From positions 1 through 17,018 of the forward strand of contig JASLKI010000094.1 of NCBI GenBank assembly GCA_030747575.1: a stretch of 17,018 nt of DNA, written 5' to 3'. Position numbers and translations under genes: made by a program. This DNA comes from Verrucomicrobiota bacterium (GTDB lineage: Bacteria > Verrucomicrobiota > Verrucomicrobiia > Limisphaerales > UBA1096). The notes beneath the pieces were generated by a model. The model saw nothing but the letters and a program-made list of their open reading frames with translations, was not told the DNA's origin and searched no databases. Shown one piece after another: positions 1 to 8,500 of the stretch. The first letter of the stretch is position 1, and each line of letters starts with the position of its first letter.

Positions 1-28
1 TCCACGCCGAAAAAAGAGTAGGACAGTT

Positions 29-41
29 GCTTGGCCAAGCG
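29..41. repeat. Palindromic repeat copy downstream of the PVC heme protein gene
   Basis: GCTTGGCCAAGCG starts two bases beyond the stop codon of the minus-strand gene at 43. It contains the perfect 12-base palindrome GCTTGGCCAAGC (29-40), which recurs exactly at 1586-1597, 7753-7764, 14819-14830 and 15637-15648. Further along the minus strand there is a run of six T (complement of 10-15), but a 12-base palindrome with no separate loop and a long gap to the T run is not a normal intrinsic terminator. I read it as a member of a repeat family. Confidence 0.6.
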
Positions 42-42
42 G

Positions 43-3000
43 CTACTTGAGCGTCTGCATATAGTCGAGCAGGCTGGCCATTTCCTTGACAGTCAAGCCG
101 GCGGCTAGGCCTTCCGGCATCATCGACGTGGTGCGCGTGCCACTCTTGGCCACGTCCGAGCGTTTGACGCGTTGCACGATTCCAGCGATGTTGCGCAGAT
201 CGACGACGCCATCCTTTTCGGCAGTCACAAAACCTTCCAGCTTTGTGCCGTTTTTCAACTCGAACCACTGCGTCTGGAATCCCTGTGACACAACGGCGCT
301 TGGCTTGAGGATGGATTGGATCAGGTCGGCGCGCTTCCATTTTTTGCCGGCATCGCCGAGGTAGGGACCTTTCTGGGGTTGATCCTGTGAGGTGGTGTGG
401 CAGGCGATGCAGGCCTGCCGGGTAAACAACTGGCTGCCAAGCGCGGCATCTCCCCTGGCCTCCAACAGCAGCGCGGTAGCCTCGTTGTGGCCGAGTTGAA
501 CAATAAGTCGCTTGTCGTTGTTACCTGTTGCCGGGGCGGCGTTCAGTTTGCCCAATGTGGCCTTTGCAACTTTGGCCAAGGCGGCGTCTTTCGACTTGGC
601 AGCGGTTGTCACCAATTCACGATGACCGGCTGAGCCGGAGTCGCCGATGGCGGTCAACAACTCGGCGTTCTTGGCTCCGCGACGGATGATGTCACTCATC
701 ATTTCGCGAAGGTAATCGTTGGCCAATGGCGACTGCTCGAGTTGCAGCGCGATCCGGTACGTGACGACCTTGGCTGCGCCTTTTTGGTTGCGGGCGGCAT
801 CGCGCAGTACCCTCGGCCGGCCAAGATGGCTCGGCGCGTAAATGAACTCTCGAATCGTCGTTGCGAAACTTTTTTTGTCGGCGCTGTTATTTTGCCATTC
901 GCTGATGATGGCCAACTGCGCGTTGAACGCTTCGTTGCCTGTGATCCGCCCAAGCGCATTGAACGACTCGGAGCGAACCTTCGTGTCGCGATCGCCATCG
1001 AGTGCCGCCTTTCGGAGAGGTTTGATGGCAACGGTTCCTGGAGACGACGAGGCAATGAACGCCATCGCCTCGTCGATCTTGCTATCGATGCCCAGCGCGG
1101 CTGGGTCGATGCGGTTGAGTTTTATCTTGGCGATCATCTGCGGTTTGTGTTCGGCATTCAACTGGGCAAAGCCGGTCTTGATTGCCGCGCCGATGCGGGG
1201 CGACGCCTCCCATTCAACCGGCTCAAAGTAGGGGCCACGGTCGTCAGGACGGGTGGACCACCACTTCTTCCCGTCCCAGCGCTTGTCGATGTAATAAAGC
1301 CGACAGAGGGCGGTGAGAATTTCCGTATTCAGCGACGGATTTTCTGAATCCTGCAGTTTTCGGATCAAGCCATCGACGGCTTCAGTGGTATGCATTTCCT
1401 GCAGTGCGGCCAACGCGATCTGCCGGGTTGGTTCGTCATTGATTCCATCCAGGCAGATTTGTGTCGCCCTGGTTTCCACCAGCGCTTTCCGGGCAATGTG
1501 CGGGATGATTTCATTGTTAGCATAAACGCCATTTTTTGGCGAGTTGTCAACCGCCGCCGCCGCCATTTTGAGAAGGCTTTTTCGCGCTTGGCCAAGCCGG
1601 GCCAGGCCAATTACGGCCTGCAATTGGACACGCGGATTCTTGTCGCGCAGCGCTTTCACAAACAGGGCGGAATTCACGCCACCGGTTTGGCGCTTGCGAT
1701 CGGCGAGGGCTCGATACGCCCATTCGCGAATGGTTTCGTCGAGCGTCAACCGTGCGATCGTCTTATTTACGGATTCGCCGGCCAGTTGCTTGAGCGTGAA
1801 CAGCGCGGCGATGCGTCCATGCAGGTGGATCGACTTGTCGGCGGCGAGCCTGGCCAAGCCGTCGATATGCCCGCCGGCACTGCGTTTGAGAATCTCACGC
1901 TGGGTGTTGATCCGGCAGACGGCGCTGTCGGAAACGATGTGCTTGAGCAGGTTGGTGTCGGACGCTTTGGCCAAGTTGGGAAACTTGGCCGCTGTTTTTC
2001 CGGGAAAGGTGATCAGCGAAACGCTGCCGACGTCCGGTCGGCTGAAACGGTAGCCGCCGTTTTTCCAGTCGGTGACGTACATCCTCGAGTTGCCATCAGC
2101 GTCCATGTCGATGGCCTTGATTTTGTAAAAGCTGTCCTGCGTGACGTTGAAGGTGCCTTCGTGCGGCGTGAGGCGGTGAACGTAAACGTGTTGAGTGGTA
2201 AAGTCGCATGTGTAGAGTGCGTCGTTGAAGGCGTCCGGAAAGCCGGGTTCGTCCAGCCAATAGGCGCCCGTACCGGAGCCACCGCCGTAGTCAGCCAGCG
2301 GCGGCATGTGCTCTGCGGGAAAGTTTTTATAGAGGCGCGGATAGCCGTGGTTTCCCAGTGAGACGAAGTGATGCAGGCGAGTGTTCCAGCCCTTGCCATC
2401 GTTGGTATTGTCGCGCGAGAAGACATCGAGCTTTGGGCTGACGGCGACGTCGTAAATGTTGCGGGCGTAGAGTGCGTAGTTTTCCAGTTCGGTTCCATCG
2501 GGCCGGACACGAATCACGCCGCCGCCCCGCAGATGAAGCGTGCTGCCATCGCGGCCCTTGGCCTCGACGTATCCGTAGTCGCCGATTGCCAAATATAGCC
2601 AGCCGTCGATACCCATCCGCACGCCGTTGGAGGTGTGATCTGCGCCGCGGAAGCTCAGGTCGAAGCCCATGCCGGTGACGAGTTGTACCTTATCGTCGGC
2701 GATTCCATCGTGGTCCTTGTCCCGGAACGCGGAGAGAAACGGCGGATTGACCACATACAGTGTGTCGCCGACAAAGCAGCTAGAGCGCGGGCTGTCGATG
2801 TCCGGCACGTAGTCGGTGAACTTGTCCGCCACACCATCGCCGTCAGTGTCGACGCACTTGACGATCTTACCGCGGTTGGCCTTTTGATCGAGCGAACTAT
2901 TCAGGTCGACACTGACGTAGACGTCGCCATTGCCGCTGGCGGCGACGCCGGTGGGGTAGGTGACCTGCGGCGGCTTGGCGAAAGTGACCATCTTGAAGCC

Positions 3001-3096
3001 TTTCGGCATGCCAAAGACGGATTGGCTTAGGCCAAGTGCGGATAGTAGCGAAACAAAGGGCAGAATTTTCCTCATCGTGAAAAGCGCGGGCATCAT
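43..3096 (-). CDS. PVC-type membrane-bound dehydrogenase / heme-binding CxxCH protein
   Basis: A 1017-residue protein, probably exported. The N-terminus carries a hydrophobic signal segment (about 11-29). An ATG at codon 8 (3075) gives a more typical signal peptide starting MRKILPF, so the true start may be there; neither start has a clear ribosome binding site. Residues about 30-370 look like a glucose/sorbosone-dehydrogenase-type beta-propeller of the kind abundant in Planctomycetes and Verrucomicrobia. They include Ca-loop-like motifs DTDGDGVADKF (83-93) and DKDHDGIADDK (126-136) and the stretch GIDGWLYLAIGDYG. Residues about 390-760 are Ala/Leu-rich helical and HEAT-repeat-like. The C-terminal domain has one c-type heme motif CIACH (896-900) and a downstream MMPEGL (about 992-997), whose Met could be the sixth heme ligand. 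Substrate is unknown; periplasmic oxidation of a sugar or alcohol is the family-based guess. Transcribed divergently from the gene at 3216. Confidence 0.9.
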   Translation of the reverse strand: MMPALFTMRKILPFVSLLSALGLSQSVFGMPKGFKMVTFAKPPQVTYPTGVAASGNGDVYVSVDLNSSLDQKANRGKIVKCVDTDGDGVADKFTDYVPDIDSPRSSCFVGDTLYVVNPPFLSAFRDKDHDGIADDKVQLVTGMGFDLSFRGADHTSNGVRMGIDGWLYLAIGDYGYVEAKGRDGSTLHLRGGGVIRVRPDGTELENYALYARNIYDVAVSPKLDVFSRDNTNDGKGWNTRLHHFVSLGNHGYPRLYKNFPAEHMPPLADYGGGSGTGAYWLDEPGFPDAFNDALYTCDFTTQHVYVHRLTPHEGTFNVTQDSFYKIKAIDMDADGNSRMYVTDWKNGGYRFSRPDVGSVSLITFPGKTAAKFPNLAKASDTNLLKHIVSDSAVCRINTQREILKRSAGGHIDGLARLAADKSIHLHGRIAALFTLKQLAGESVNKTIARLTLDETIREWAYRALADRKRQTGGVNSALFVKALRDKNPRVQLQAVIGLARLGQARKSLLKMAAAAVDNSPKNGVYANNEIIPHIARKALVETRATQICLDGINDEPTRQIALAALQEMHTTEAVDGLIRKLQDSENPSLNTEILTALCRLYYIDKRWDGKKWWSTRPDDRGPYFEPVEWEASPRIGAAIKTGFAQLNAEHKPQMIAKIKLNRIDPAALGIDSKIDEAMAFIASSSPGTVAIKPLRKAALDGDRDTKVRSESFNALGRITGNEAFNAQLAIISEWQNNSADKKSFATTIREFIYAPSHLGRPRVLRDAARNQKGAAKVVTYRIALQLEQSPLANDYLREMMSDIIRRGAKNAELLTAIGDSGSAGHRELVTTAAKSKDAALAKVAKATLGKLNAAPATGNNDKRLIVQLGHNEATALLLEARGDAALGSQLFTRQACIACHTTSQDQPQKGPYLGDAGKKWKRADLIQSILKPSAVVSQGFQTQWFELKNGTKLEGFVTAEKDGVVDLRNIAGIVQRVKRSDVAKSGTRTTSMMPEGLAAGLTVKEMASLLDYMQTLK

Positions 3097-3215
3097 TCAC
3101 GCTTGGCTAGGCGCAGGCAACTCGTTTTCGCTTCGCCAAGCGCAACTTTGGGCAAGCGGCGTTGTTTCATGGCATTGCATCGCTCGCCAGTGATGCTACT
3201 TTTTCCGCACAGGAT
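3097..3215. promoter_or_regulatory. Divergent intergenic region with three degenerate palindrome copies
   Basis: This 119-base gap must hold the promoters of both flanking genes. It contains CGCTTGGCTAGGCG (3100-3113), CGCTTCGCCAAGCG (3129-3142) and the weaker ACTTTGGGCAAGCG (3145-3158), all relatives of CGCTTGGCCAAGCG. I could not pick out confident -35/-10 boxes. The copies could be operators or just members of the dispersed repeat family. Confidence 0.35.
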
Positions 3216-4535
3216 ATGAGCTTACAGCGGCTGTTGATGATTTCGATCTTGGCAAACTTGGTTTGCTTCGTGGGACTGTTTTGGCTGTCCACCGACAGGC
3301 AGTCGTCAACCGAGCCAAGCCAATCAACGCCGCCCGCCGCATCGTCCCCAAGCCAAGCGCTTGGTCAAGCGCCCCCAATTGAGCGAATCTTGCGCGAGGT
3401 CGAGCCGTTTCATTGGAGCCAAATCGAGTCCGGCGACTACGAGACCTACGTTAAGAACTTGCGGAATATCGGTTGTCCAGAGGAGACCATCCGCGATCTT
3501 GTGAAGCAGGATCTGGATAAGTATTACGATAAACGCAAGGCTGACATCCTGTCAAAGTCACCTGCGCGCAAGGAATTCTGGAAGACCGGCAACCCCAGTT
3601 CCCTTGGTCGGCCAAGCGCATCGGCCAGTTCCCAAATGGCCAAGCTTGACCGCGAGAAAAACGAGGTGCTGGGCGACCTGTTCGGATCACAGGGTATGGC
3701 GGCCATCAATCGGCCCGGTCCGCTTGCCCTCGCCCGCTCGCAGGCCAATAGTGGTTACGAGATGGATTTCATCCCGGAGGAGACCAAGGCTCAGTTGAAC
3801 ACCCTCGAGCAGGAGTATGGCAGCCAGTTGCTCAAGAAGATGGCCCAGGGCGCGAGTGACGCGCAGGACATGGCCGAGATACGGCAACTGCGGCAGGATC
3901 GCGACAGTAGCATCGCCACCATGCTGACTCCCGAGCAGAAAACAGAGTACGATCTGCGCAAGTCGCCCACGGCGGCAAACATGCGATTGCAGATGGACGG
4001 GTTCGATCCCTCGGAGGACGAGTTCCGGGACATCTTCGCGGCGCGCAAGGCGTTCGACGACGAGCACGGTGTCGTGCCGGGAGCGAGTATTTCTGCTGGT
4101 GACATGGAGGGTCGCCAATTCGCGGAGCAGGAGATGAGCAACCAAATCCGAGACTCGCTTGGTGACGACCGTTATCAGGATTATCTGCGCCAGACGGACT
4201 ACGACTACAAGTCGATCGCCAAGATTACTGAGCGTCAGGGGTTGGGGGAAAACATTTCAGCGCAGGTGTACGATATGAAGGGTGGCGCCGAGGAACTCGC
4301 CAGGGAGATCCGCATGAACACCGGCTTGTCCATCGAGGAGCGGCAGATGCAGCTGGGACAGATTCGAACCGAAACCTCCCGCAGCATCGAGTCGCTGATC
4401 GGGGGGCAGGGGGCGGTGGCGTTGCAAGGCCAGGCCGGCGGCCGGAACTGGCTCAACAACCTCGGCCGTGTCAACCCTCTTCCCATCGTCAAGCCGACCT
4501 TCCAAGTCATCACCGGCGGCACGCCCAATCCGTAA
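3216..4535 (+). CDS. Membrane-anchored helical protein of unknown function
   Basis: A 439-residue protein if it starts at the ATG at 3216. The frame is open from a TTG at 3162, but the ATG puts a hydrophobic segment (LLMISILANLVCFVGLFWL, residues 6-24) right at the N-terminus, with AGGA just before it, so I prefer it. The segment is a signal anchor or uncleaved signal. A Ser/Pro/Gln-rich linker follows (about 28-54), then a charged, mostly helical domain. Residues 78-96 (YVKNLRNIGCPEETIRDLV) match a motif I recall from many uncharacterised verrucomicrobial proteins. The rest is rich in Gln, Glu, Asp and Arg with probable coiled-coil stretches (MAQGASDAQDMAEIRQL). No catalytic motif is visible. 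The linker contains a palindrome-family insertion encoding QALGQA (3353-3371). No function can be assigned; an envelope scaffold is only a guess. Confidence 0.85.
   Translation: MSLQRLLMISILANLVCFVGLFWLSTDRQSSTEPSQSTPPAASSPSQALGQAPPIERILREVEPFHWSQIESGDYETYVKNLRNIGCPEETIRDLVKQDLDKYYDKRKADILSKSPARKEFWKTGNPSSLGRPSASASSQMAKLDREKNEVLGDLFGSQGMAAINRPGPLALARSQANSGYEMDFIPEETKAQLNTLEQEYGSQLLKKMAQGASDAQDMAEIRQLRQDRDSSIATMLTPEQKTEYDLRKSPTAANMRLQMDGFDPSEDEFRDIFAARKAFDDEHGVVPGASISAGDMEGRQFAEQEMSNQIRDSLGDDRYQDYLRQTDYDYKSIAKITERQGLGENISAQVYDMKGGAEELAREIRMNTGLSIEERQMQLGQIRTETSRSIESLIGGQGAVALQGQAGGRNWLNNLGRVNPLPIVKPTFQVITGGTPNP
3353..3371. repeat. Compound palindromic repeat inside the linker of the 3216-4535 gene
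   Basis: CCAAGCGCTTGGTCAAGCG contains the perfect palindrome CCAAGCGCTTGG (3353-3364) and matches the intergenic sequence at 15631-15649 at 18 of 19 positions. It lies in the low-complexity Ser/Pro linker of the encoded protein, where an insertion would be tolerated. Confidence 0.6.
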
Positions 4536-4547
4536 GCTTTTTGGAGT

Positions 4548-4577
4548 GCGCCGGTAGAGCGCAGCGCCGCCGGCGCT
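4548..4577. terminator. GC-rich hairpin in convergent gap, possible bidirectional terminator or REP-like element
   Basis: Between the convergent stop codons at 4535 and 4598, GCGCCGG (4548-4554) can pair with CCGGCGC (4570-4576). Alternatively AGCGCC (4563-4568) pairs with GGCGCT (4572-4577) around a GCC loop. Only two further T follow on the plus strand and no T run follows on the minus strand, so it is a weak Rho-independent terminator at best. The flanks TTGGAG and CTTTGG make it look like a REP-type extragenic palindrome. Confidence 0.4.
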
Positions 4578-4597
4578 TTGGTGGAAAAGTTTAAACT

Positions 4598-5530
4598 TCA
4601 AACTTGAAACTGGTCATGCACAACCAGCTTCAGCGCGCCTGGAAGCAGCTCGACCGTTGCCGGGGTGGTGCCGATGATGTCGCCGTCGGCCTGAAATTCA
4701 GCCGGTGGCACGGCATCGATCTCGAGGCGTTTTCCCGTGAAATAGTCGACGCGCTCGTCCTCGACGTAGCGGCCGCTGAGGATGCTGGGGAATCGCCGCA
4801 CAATCTGCAGCCGGCCAAGCACGTCCACGAGGCTGATGTTCAGCAGGCCGTCGTCCGGTCGTGCGCCGGGGGAGATGCGCATCACGCCTCCTGCGGCAAA
4901 CTCGGTGTTGCCCGCGCAAACCTGAAACATTCGTCCCGACATTTCGCCGTCGTCCCACTTCACCGAAAACTCCGGCGATCGAAAGCTCGCCAGCGCGCGG
5001 AACAGACCAACGGAGTAACTGAAGCGCCGCCCGAAAATTCGCTTCACACGCGGCCCGGTTTTGCGGATCACCTCAGCGGCGAAACCGGCTGCGACAAAGA
5101 GCAGTGCATGTCGCGTGACTGATTTTCCGTCCCGCATTAACTGCACGCGGATGACATCGAGCGTCCGGGTGCTGCCCTTGTCCAGGGCGTCAATGGCCGA
5201 TTCAAAATGGGCCAGGCCGTAGGTCAGGGCGACGTCGTTGCCGGTGCCGACCGGCAGCGTGGCTAGGGTTGGGCGCCCGCCTGGTTCGACGGCCATCAAC
5301 CCATTGGCCACCTCGTTGACTGTGCCGTCGCCTCCCAGCGCAGCGATGATTTCAAAATCAGGGGCGTTCGATTTGGCTAAACGCGTGGCGTGTCCCGCAG
5401 ACTCGGTAAGCGCAGCGGTCACAGCATGGCCAAGCGAGGCCAGGCGCTCACTGGCTTGGGCCAGGCGCCGCTCTCCCCGGTGCTGCCCGGACGCCGGGTT
5501 GGCGATGAGCAGAATGCGCTTGGCAGCCAT
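4598..5530 (-). CDS. Diacylglycerol kinase family lipid kinase (YegS/BmrU-like)
   Basis: A 310-residue protein of normal length for the DAGK-catalytic family, which uses ATP to phosphorylate diacylglycerol or a related lipid at the inner membrane face. Visible motifs are the N-terminal nucleotide-binding NPASG (11-15), the family signature GGDGTVNEVANGL (66-78) and LPVGTGNDVA (92-101). The C-terminal half contains the conserved DDGLLNISLVDV. No signal peptide is present, as expected for a cytoplasmic, membrane-associated enzyme. The start ATG at 5530 lies 9 bases downstream of the stop of the batD-like gene, so the two are probably co-transcribed. No Shine-Dalgarno is visible. The segment 5420-5475 is dense in GGCCAAG/GGCCAGG relatives of the palindrome family. 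The lipid substrate cannot be told from sequence. Confidence 0.93.
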   Translation of the reverse strand: MAAKRILLIANPASGQHRGERRLAQASERLASLGHAVTAALTESAGHATRLAKSNAPDFEIIAALGGDGTVNEVANGLMAVEPGGRPTLATLPVGTGNDVALTYGLAHFESAIDALDKGSTRTLDVIRVQLMRDGKSVTRHALLFVAAGFAAEVIRKTGPRVKRIFGRRFSYSVGLFRALASFRSPEFSVKWDDGEMSGRMFQVCAGNTEFAAGGVMRISPGARPDDGLLNISLVDVLGRLQIVRRFPSILSGRYVEDERVDYFTGKRLEIDAVPPAEFQADGDIIGTTPATVELLPGALKLVVHDQFQV

Positions 5531-5539
5531 GGGCGGCGG

Positions 5540-8500
5540 TCAACTCACCTTGCCGATCCAGTCGCGAGCAACAGCCTGCAAGTCGCCGTGGCCGTTGGTC
5601 TGCGTGGCGTCAGGCGCAAAGTGGATTTGCTCAAGATCACGAATGGTGCCCCGCAACTGGTCACGATGCGAGTCTCCCAGAGACTTTGGTGGGGCGGCAT
5701 CGATGCGTTGCAGCAGATCGATGACGGCGAACGGCGTGCAAACATCCGGCACTTGATAAACCGGTGCCACAATCTGACCATCGTCGCGCCTGGCCATGCG
5801 CCATGCGCCGATACCAAGCAGCAGCAGAGCCGCGCCAGCGGCGAACCAAGGCCAAGTCGGCGCCGGGTTCAAGACAAGCCCGGCCAGCGCGAATTCGCTG
5901 TCCACCTCTTCGAGATCGGCGTTATTGTATTTTTTGAAAACTGACTTGGCGACCAGCTTAGAGCCATCCGAGTTGGTCGTCATGGTTGGCTTTGGGAACT
6001 TGAACGTATGCAACTCGCCGGCGGCGTCGGCCGGCTTGAGCGTGAGCAACCAAGTGCGCTCACTCACGGCGTTGACGCTTGCGGCACCCGACTCAACGCG
6101 CGCGATAGAGAGTCCCTGATCATCCTTCTTGGTAATCTCGAAGCCTGCGATGTCGAGTGCAACCAGCTTTTCGAGCGACGGCATGAGGCCCTTGCCGGTG
6201 GCGTGCAACTCAAGCGTGATTTCCTCATTCTCGTTGAACACGCGGGCATCCAGTGTTTGTGTCAATTCAAGATCGGTGACGGGTCGGTCGGGGGCTGACT
6301 CGGGGCGTGCATCGACGATTTGCGTCGCAGTGGTCACCGGCAACAGTACCGGGCCGAGCGAGTCGTAAAAATCAAGATCCATCTGCAACTCGGGAATGCG
6401 GTCGACCGAGGCGTCCTTCGCCTTGAGAAGCACGTAAGCCAGCGGAGTCTCGCGCCAGCCTGGCTCGCCGATGGTGCGTGACTGGATTTTGGTGTCGTGA
6501 AACGTGATCGATTGCACCTCGAAATTTTCTCCGAGTTTTTTGCCCAAATGCTCCTCTAGGTCATCGCGGGGCGCCTGCCGTTGGCCGGGGTCGCGCGGAT
6601 AAAAATATGGGGTGCCCGTGCTGCTGCCGCCGACGAGGTAACGCGCAAAGCCACCGGCCTCGCGCTCGATGTCGCTCGTGTGCCGCAGGCCGATGAACAG
6701 GCCGAACGGCTTGGTGTGGCCGATCTCGTCGCTGCCATCGATTTGGGCGACCAGTTTCACTTCATCAAGCAGGTCGTCGTAATGCCGCACCAGTTCCCAC
6801 GCCGGTTCACCGGCGGGATGATTCTCGAGTACAGCGAGCGAGGCGCGGAGGTAGCGCGGCTTCAGCTCTGGCGTCAGCCGGCGTGAGGTATTAGTTACTG
6901 ATTCGCCGAACGCTTTCAGGTGGCCCTCCGAGTCCGGCATCACGAGAATCGCGTCGCGGATCTTTTGGAGGTTGCTGATCTCCGGAATCTGCTGGCGGGT
7001 GACGTACGAGAGGTCGCTCGCGCCGAGGTTGGCATTGAACCAAAGCTGGAAGACGAGCACGCTCGGCTTGTCGGCGGTCACGGAGGTTTGCAGGGTGTAG
7101 AGTGCGGCGGCCTCGCTGAAACCCTCGAACGCCGCCTCGCGGTGCTTCACGTACACCTCGAGTTCAGCCTTGTTGCCGTACTGGTACTCGGCGAGGTCGA
7201 AGTTCGCGGCGGCCTGTTGCAGCTTGAGTTGCCAGACATCCGGTTTGGCCTTGAGTCCCGCGTTGATCAGCTCTAGCAGCGTGTCGTATCCAGCGAGCAC
7301 CTCGGCCTTGATCTGCGGTTCGCCCCGCTTGGTGCCGGCCTGCTGCTGAATCTGTGGCGCGCGCCACGAAGTGGCCAGGCGCTGACGCATGGAGTTCACC
7401 AGCGTCGCGAGAGACTCGACCGGCATTTTTTCCGGCTTGCCGAACACCGACCGGATGTCGTCAGGCTTGTACACCTCGGCAAAGCTGTGTGCGCCCTCGA
7501 ATGCGGCGACGATGGTCCTCGGTTCAGGCGGGTCGATCGGCAGTTTGGTCAGGCGCTCAAGGATTTGGCCCAACTCGCGCAGGTTGCGCTTTTGCTTGGC
7601 CCGCGTGAGCGGCGTGCCGCTTGGCCTTGGCGGGATGTAAACCGACATACCGACAGTGGGCATGCTAGGCTTTGCGCCACCGTTGGGGTTACGGGACTGT
7701 GCCCAGCCACCGAGCAGGATGTTGGTGATGCGTTTGGCCGATATCGGGTCGAGCTTGGCCAAGCGCTCAATCTCATCGAGAGCCTCGACAATTTTCCGGT
7801 TTTTCAAAAGCGTCTCGGCGAGGACGGCCATGACACGGGTGCGGCGGCTTTCTGGTAGGGCGGCAAGCCAGTCGGCTCCCGGGGCGTGCTCGATGACGAG
7901 TGCCGGGGTGATCGGCTTGTAGCGGTTGGAGCTTTGCTGGGCCATTATCCGTTGCTGCTCATAAACCGGATTGTAGACTGTCATGTTACTGCGGGTGACA
8001 GTGGCTCGGTAATATTTCGCGGTGTTCTCGGCTTCGACGAGCCACGCCTCGGCGGCAATGGTCAGCGGGAGTTTCCACTTGGCCAGGTTGCTGCTGCTTT
8101 CGTCCAGCAGCGCTTCGATGATCTGCTTAAGACTGCGCAGGTTTTCACCGCGCGCGGAAAAGTTAGCGCTGCGCACATTGCGTTGCACATCGGACTGCAC
8201 GAGTTGGATCAATTTCAGTCCCGGGCCACCTTCGCGAAACTGCTTGCTCATCCACTCGTTGGCTCTGGTCTTGGGCAGTTTAGCGACAAGCGTGAAGCCT
8301 CGTTTGATTCCGTCGAGCCGCTTGGCATCGTCCTCGATGGTTGCGATCAGTTTTTCATTTGCCCTCCACGCGGCGGACAAGTTCGGCGGACTCGGTTGGC
8401 CGCTCCACAGCTTGTGCAACAAGTCGGCGCGCATCTCGAGCACCCAGTCCTCATCGCTGTCTGGTACGAATTTCAGCGCGATTTCGGCTTGGGATTTGTC

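Noticed and set aside
29..41. Intrinsic terminator of the heme protein gene
   Set aside because: The palindrome would give only a 4-bp stem with a GGCC loop, and the T run is about 14 bases away; the same sequence occurs inside genes, so it is better seen as a repeat.
742..2361. Long plus-strand open frames opposite the heme protein gene
   Set aside because: They are GC-driven shadows of the minus-strand gene, without recognisable domains. The same holds for plus-strand frames over the Bat cluster, such as 13865-14875 and 7886-8638.
3162..3215. TTG start 18 codons upstream for the membrane-anchored protein
   Set aside because: The ATG at 3216 places the hydrophobic anchor at the N-terminus; the extra segment lies in the divergent promoter region.
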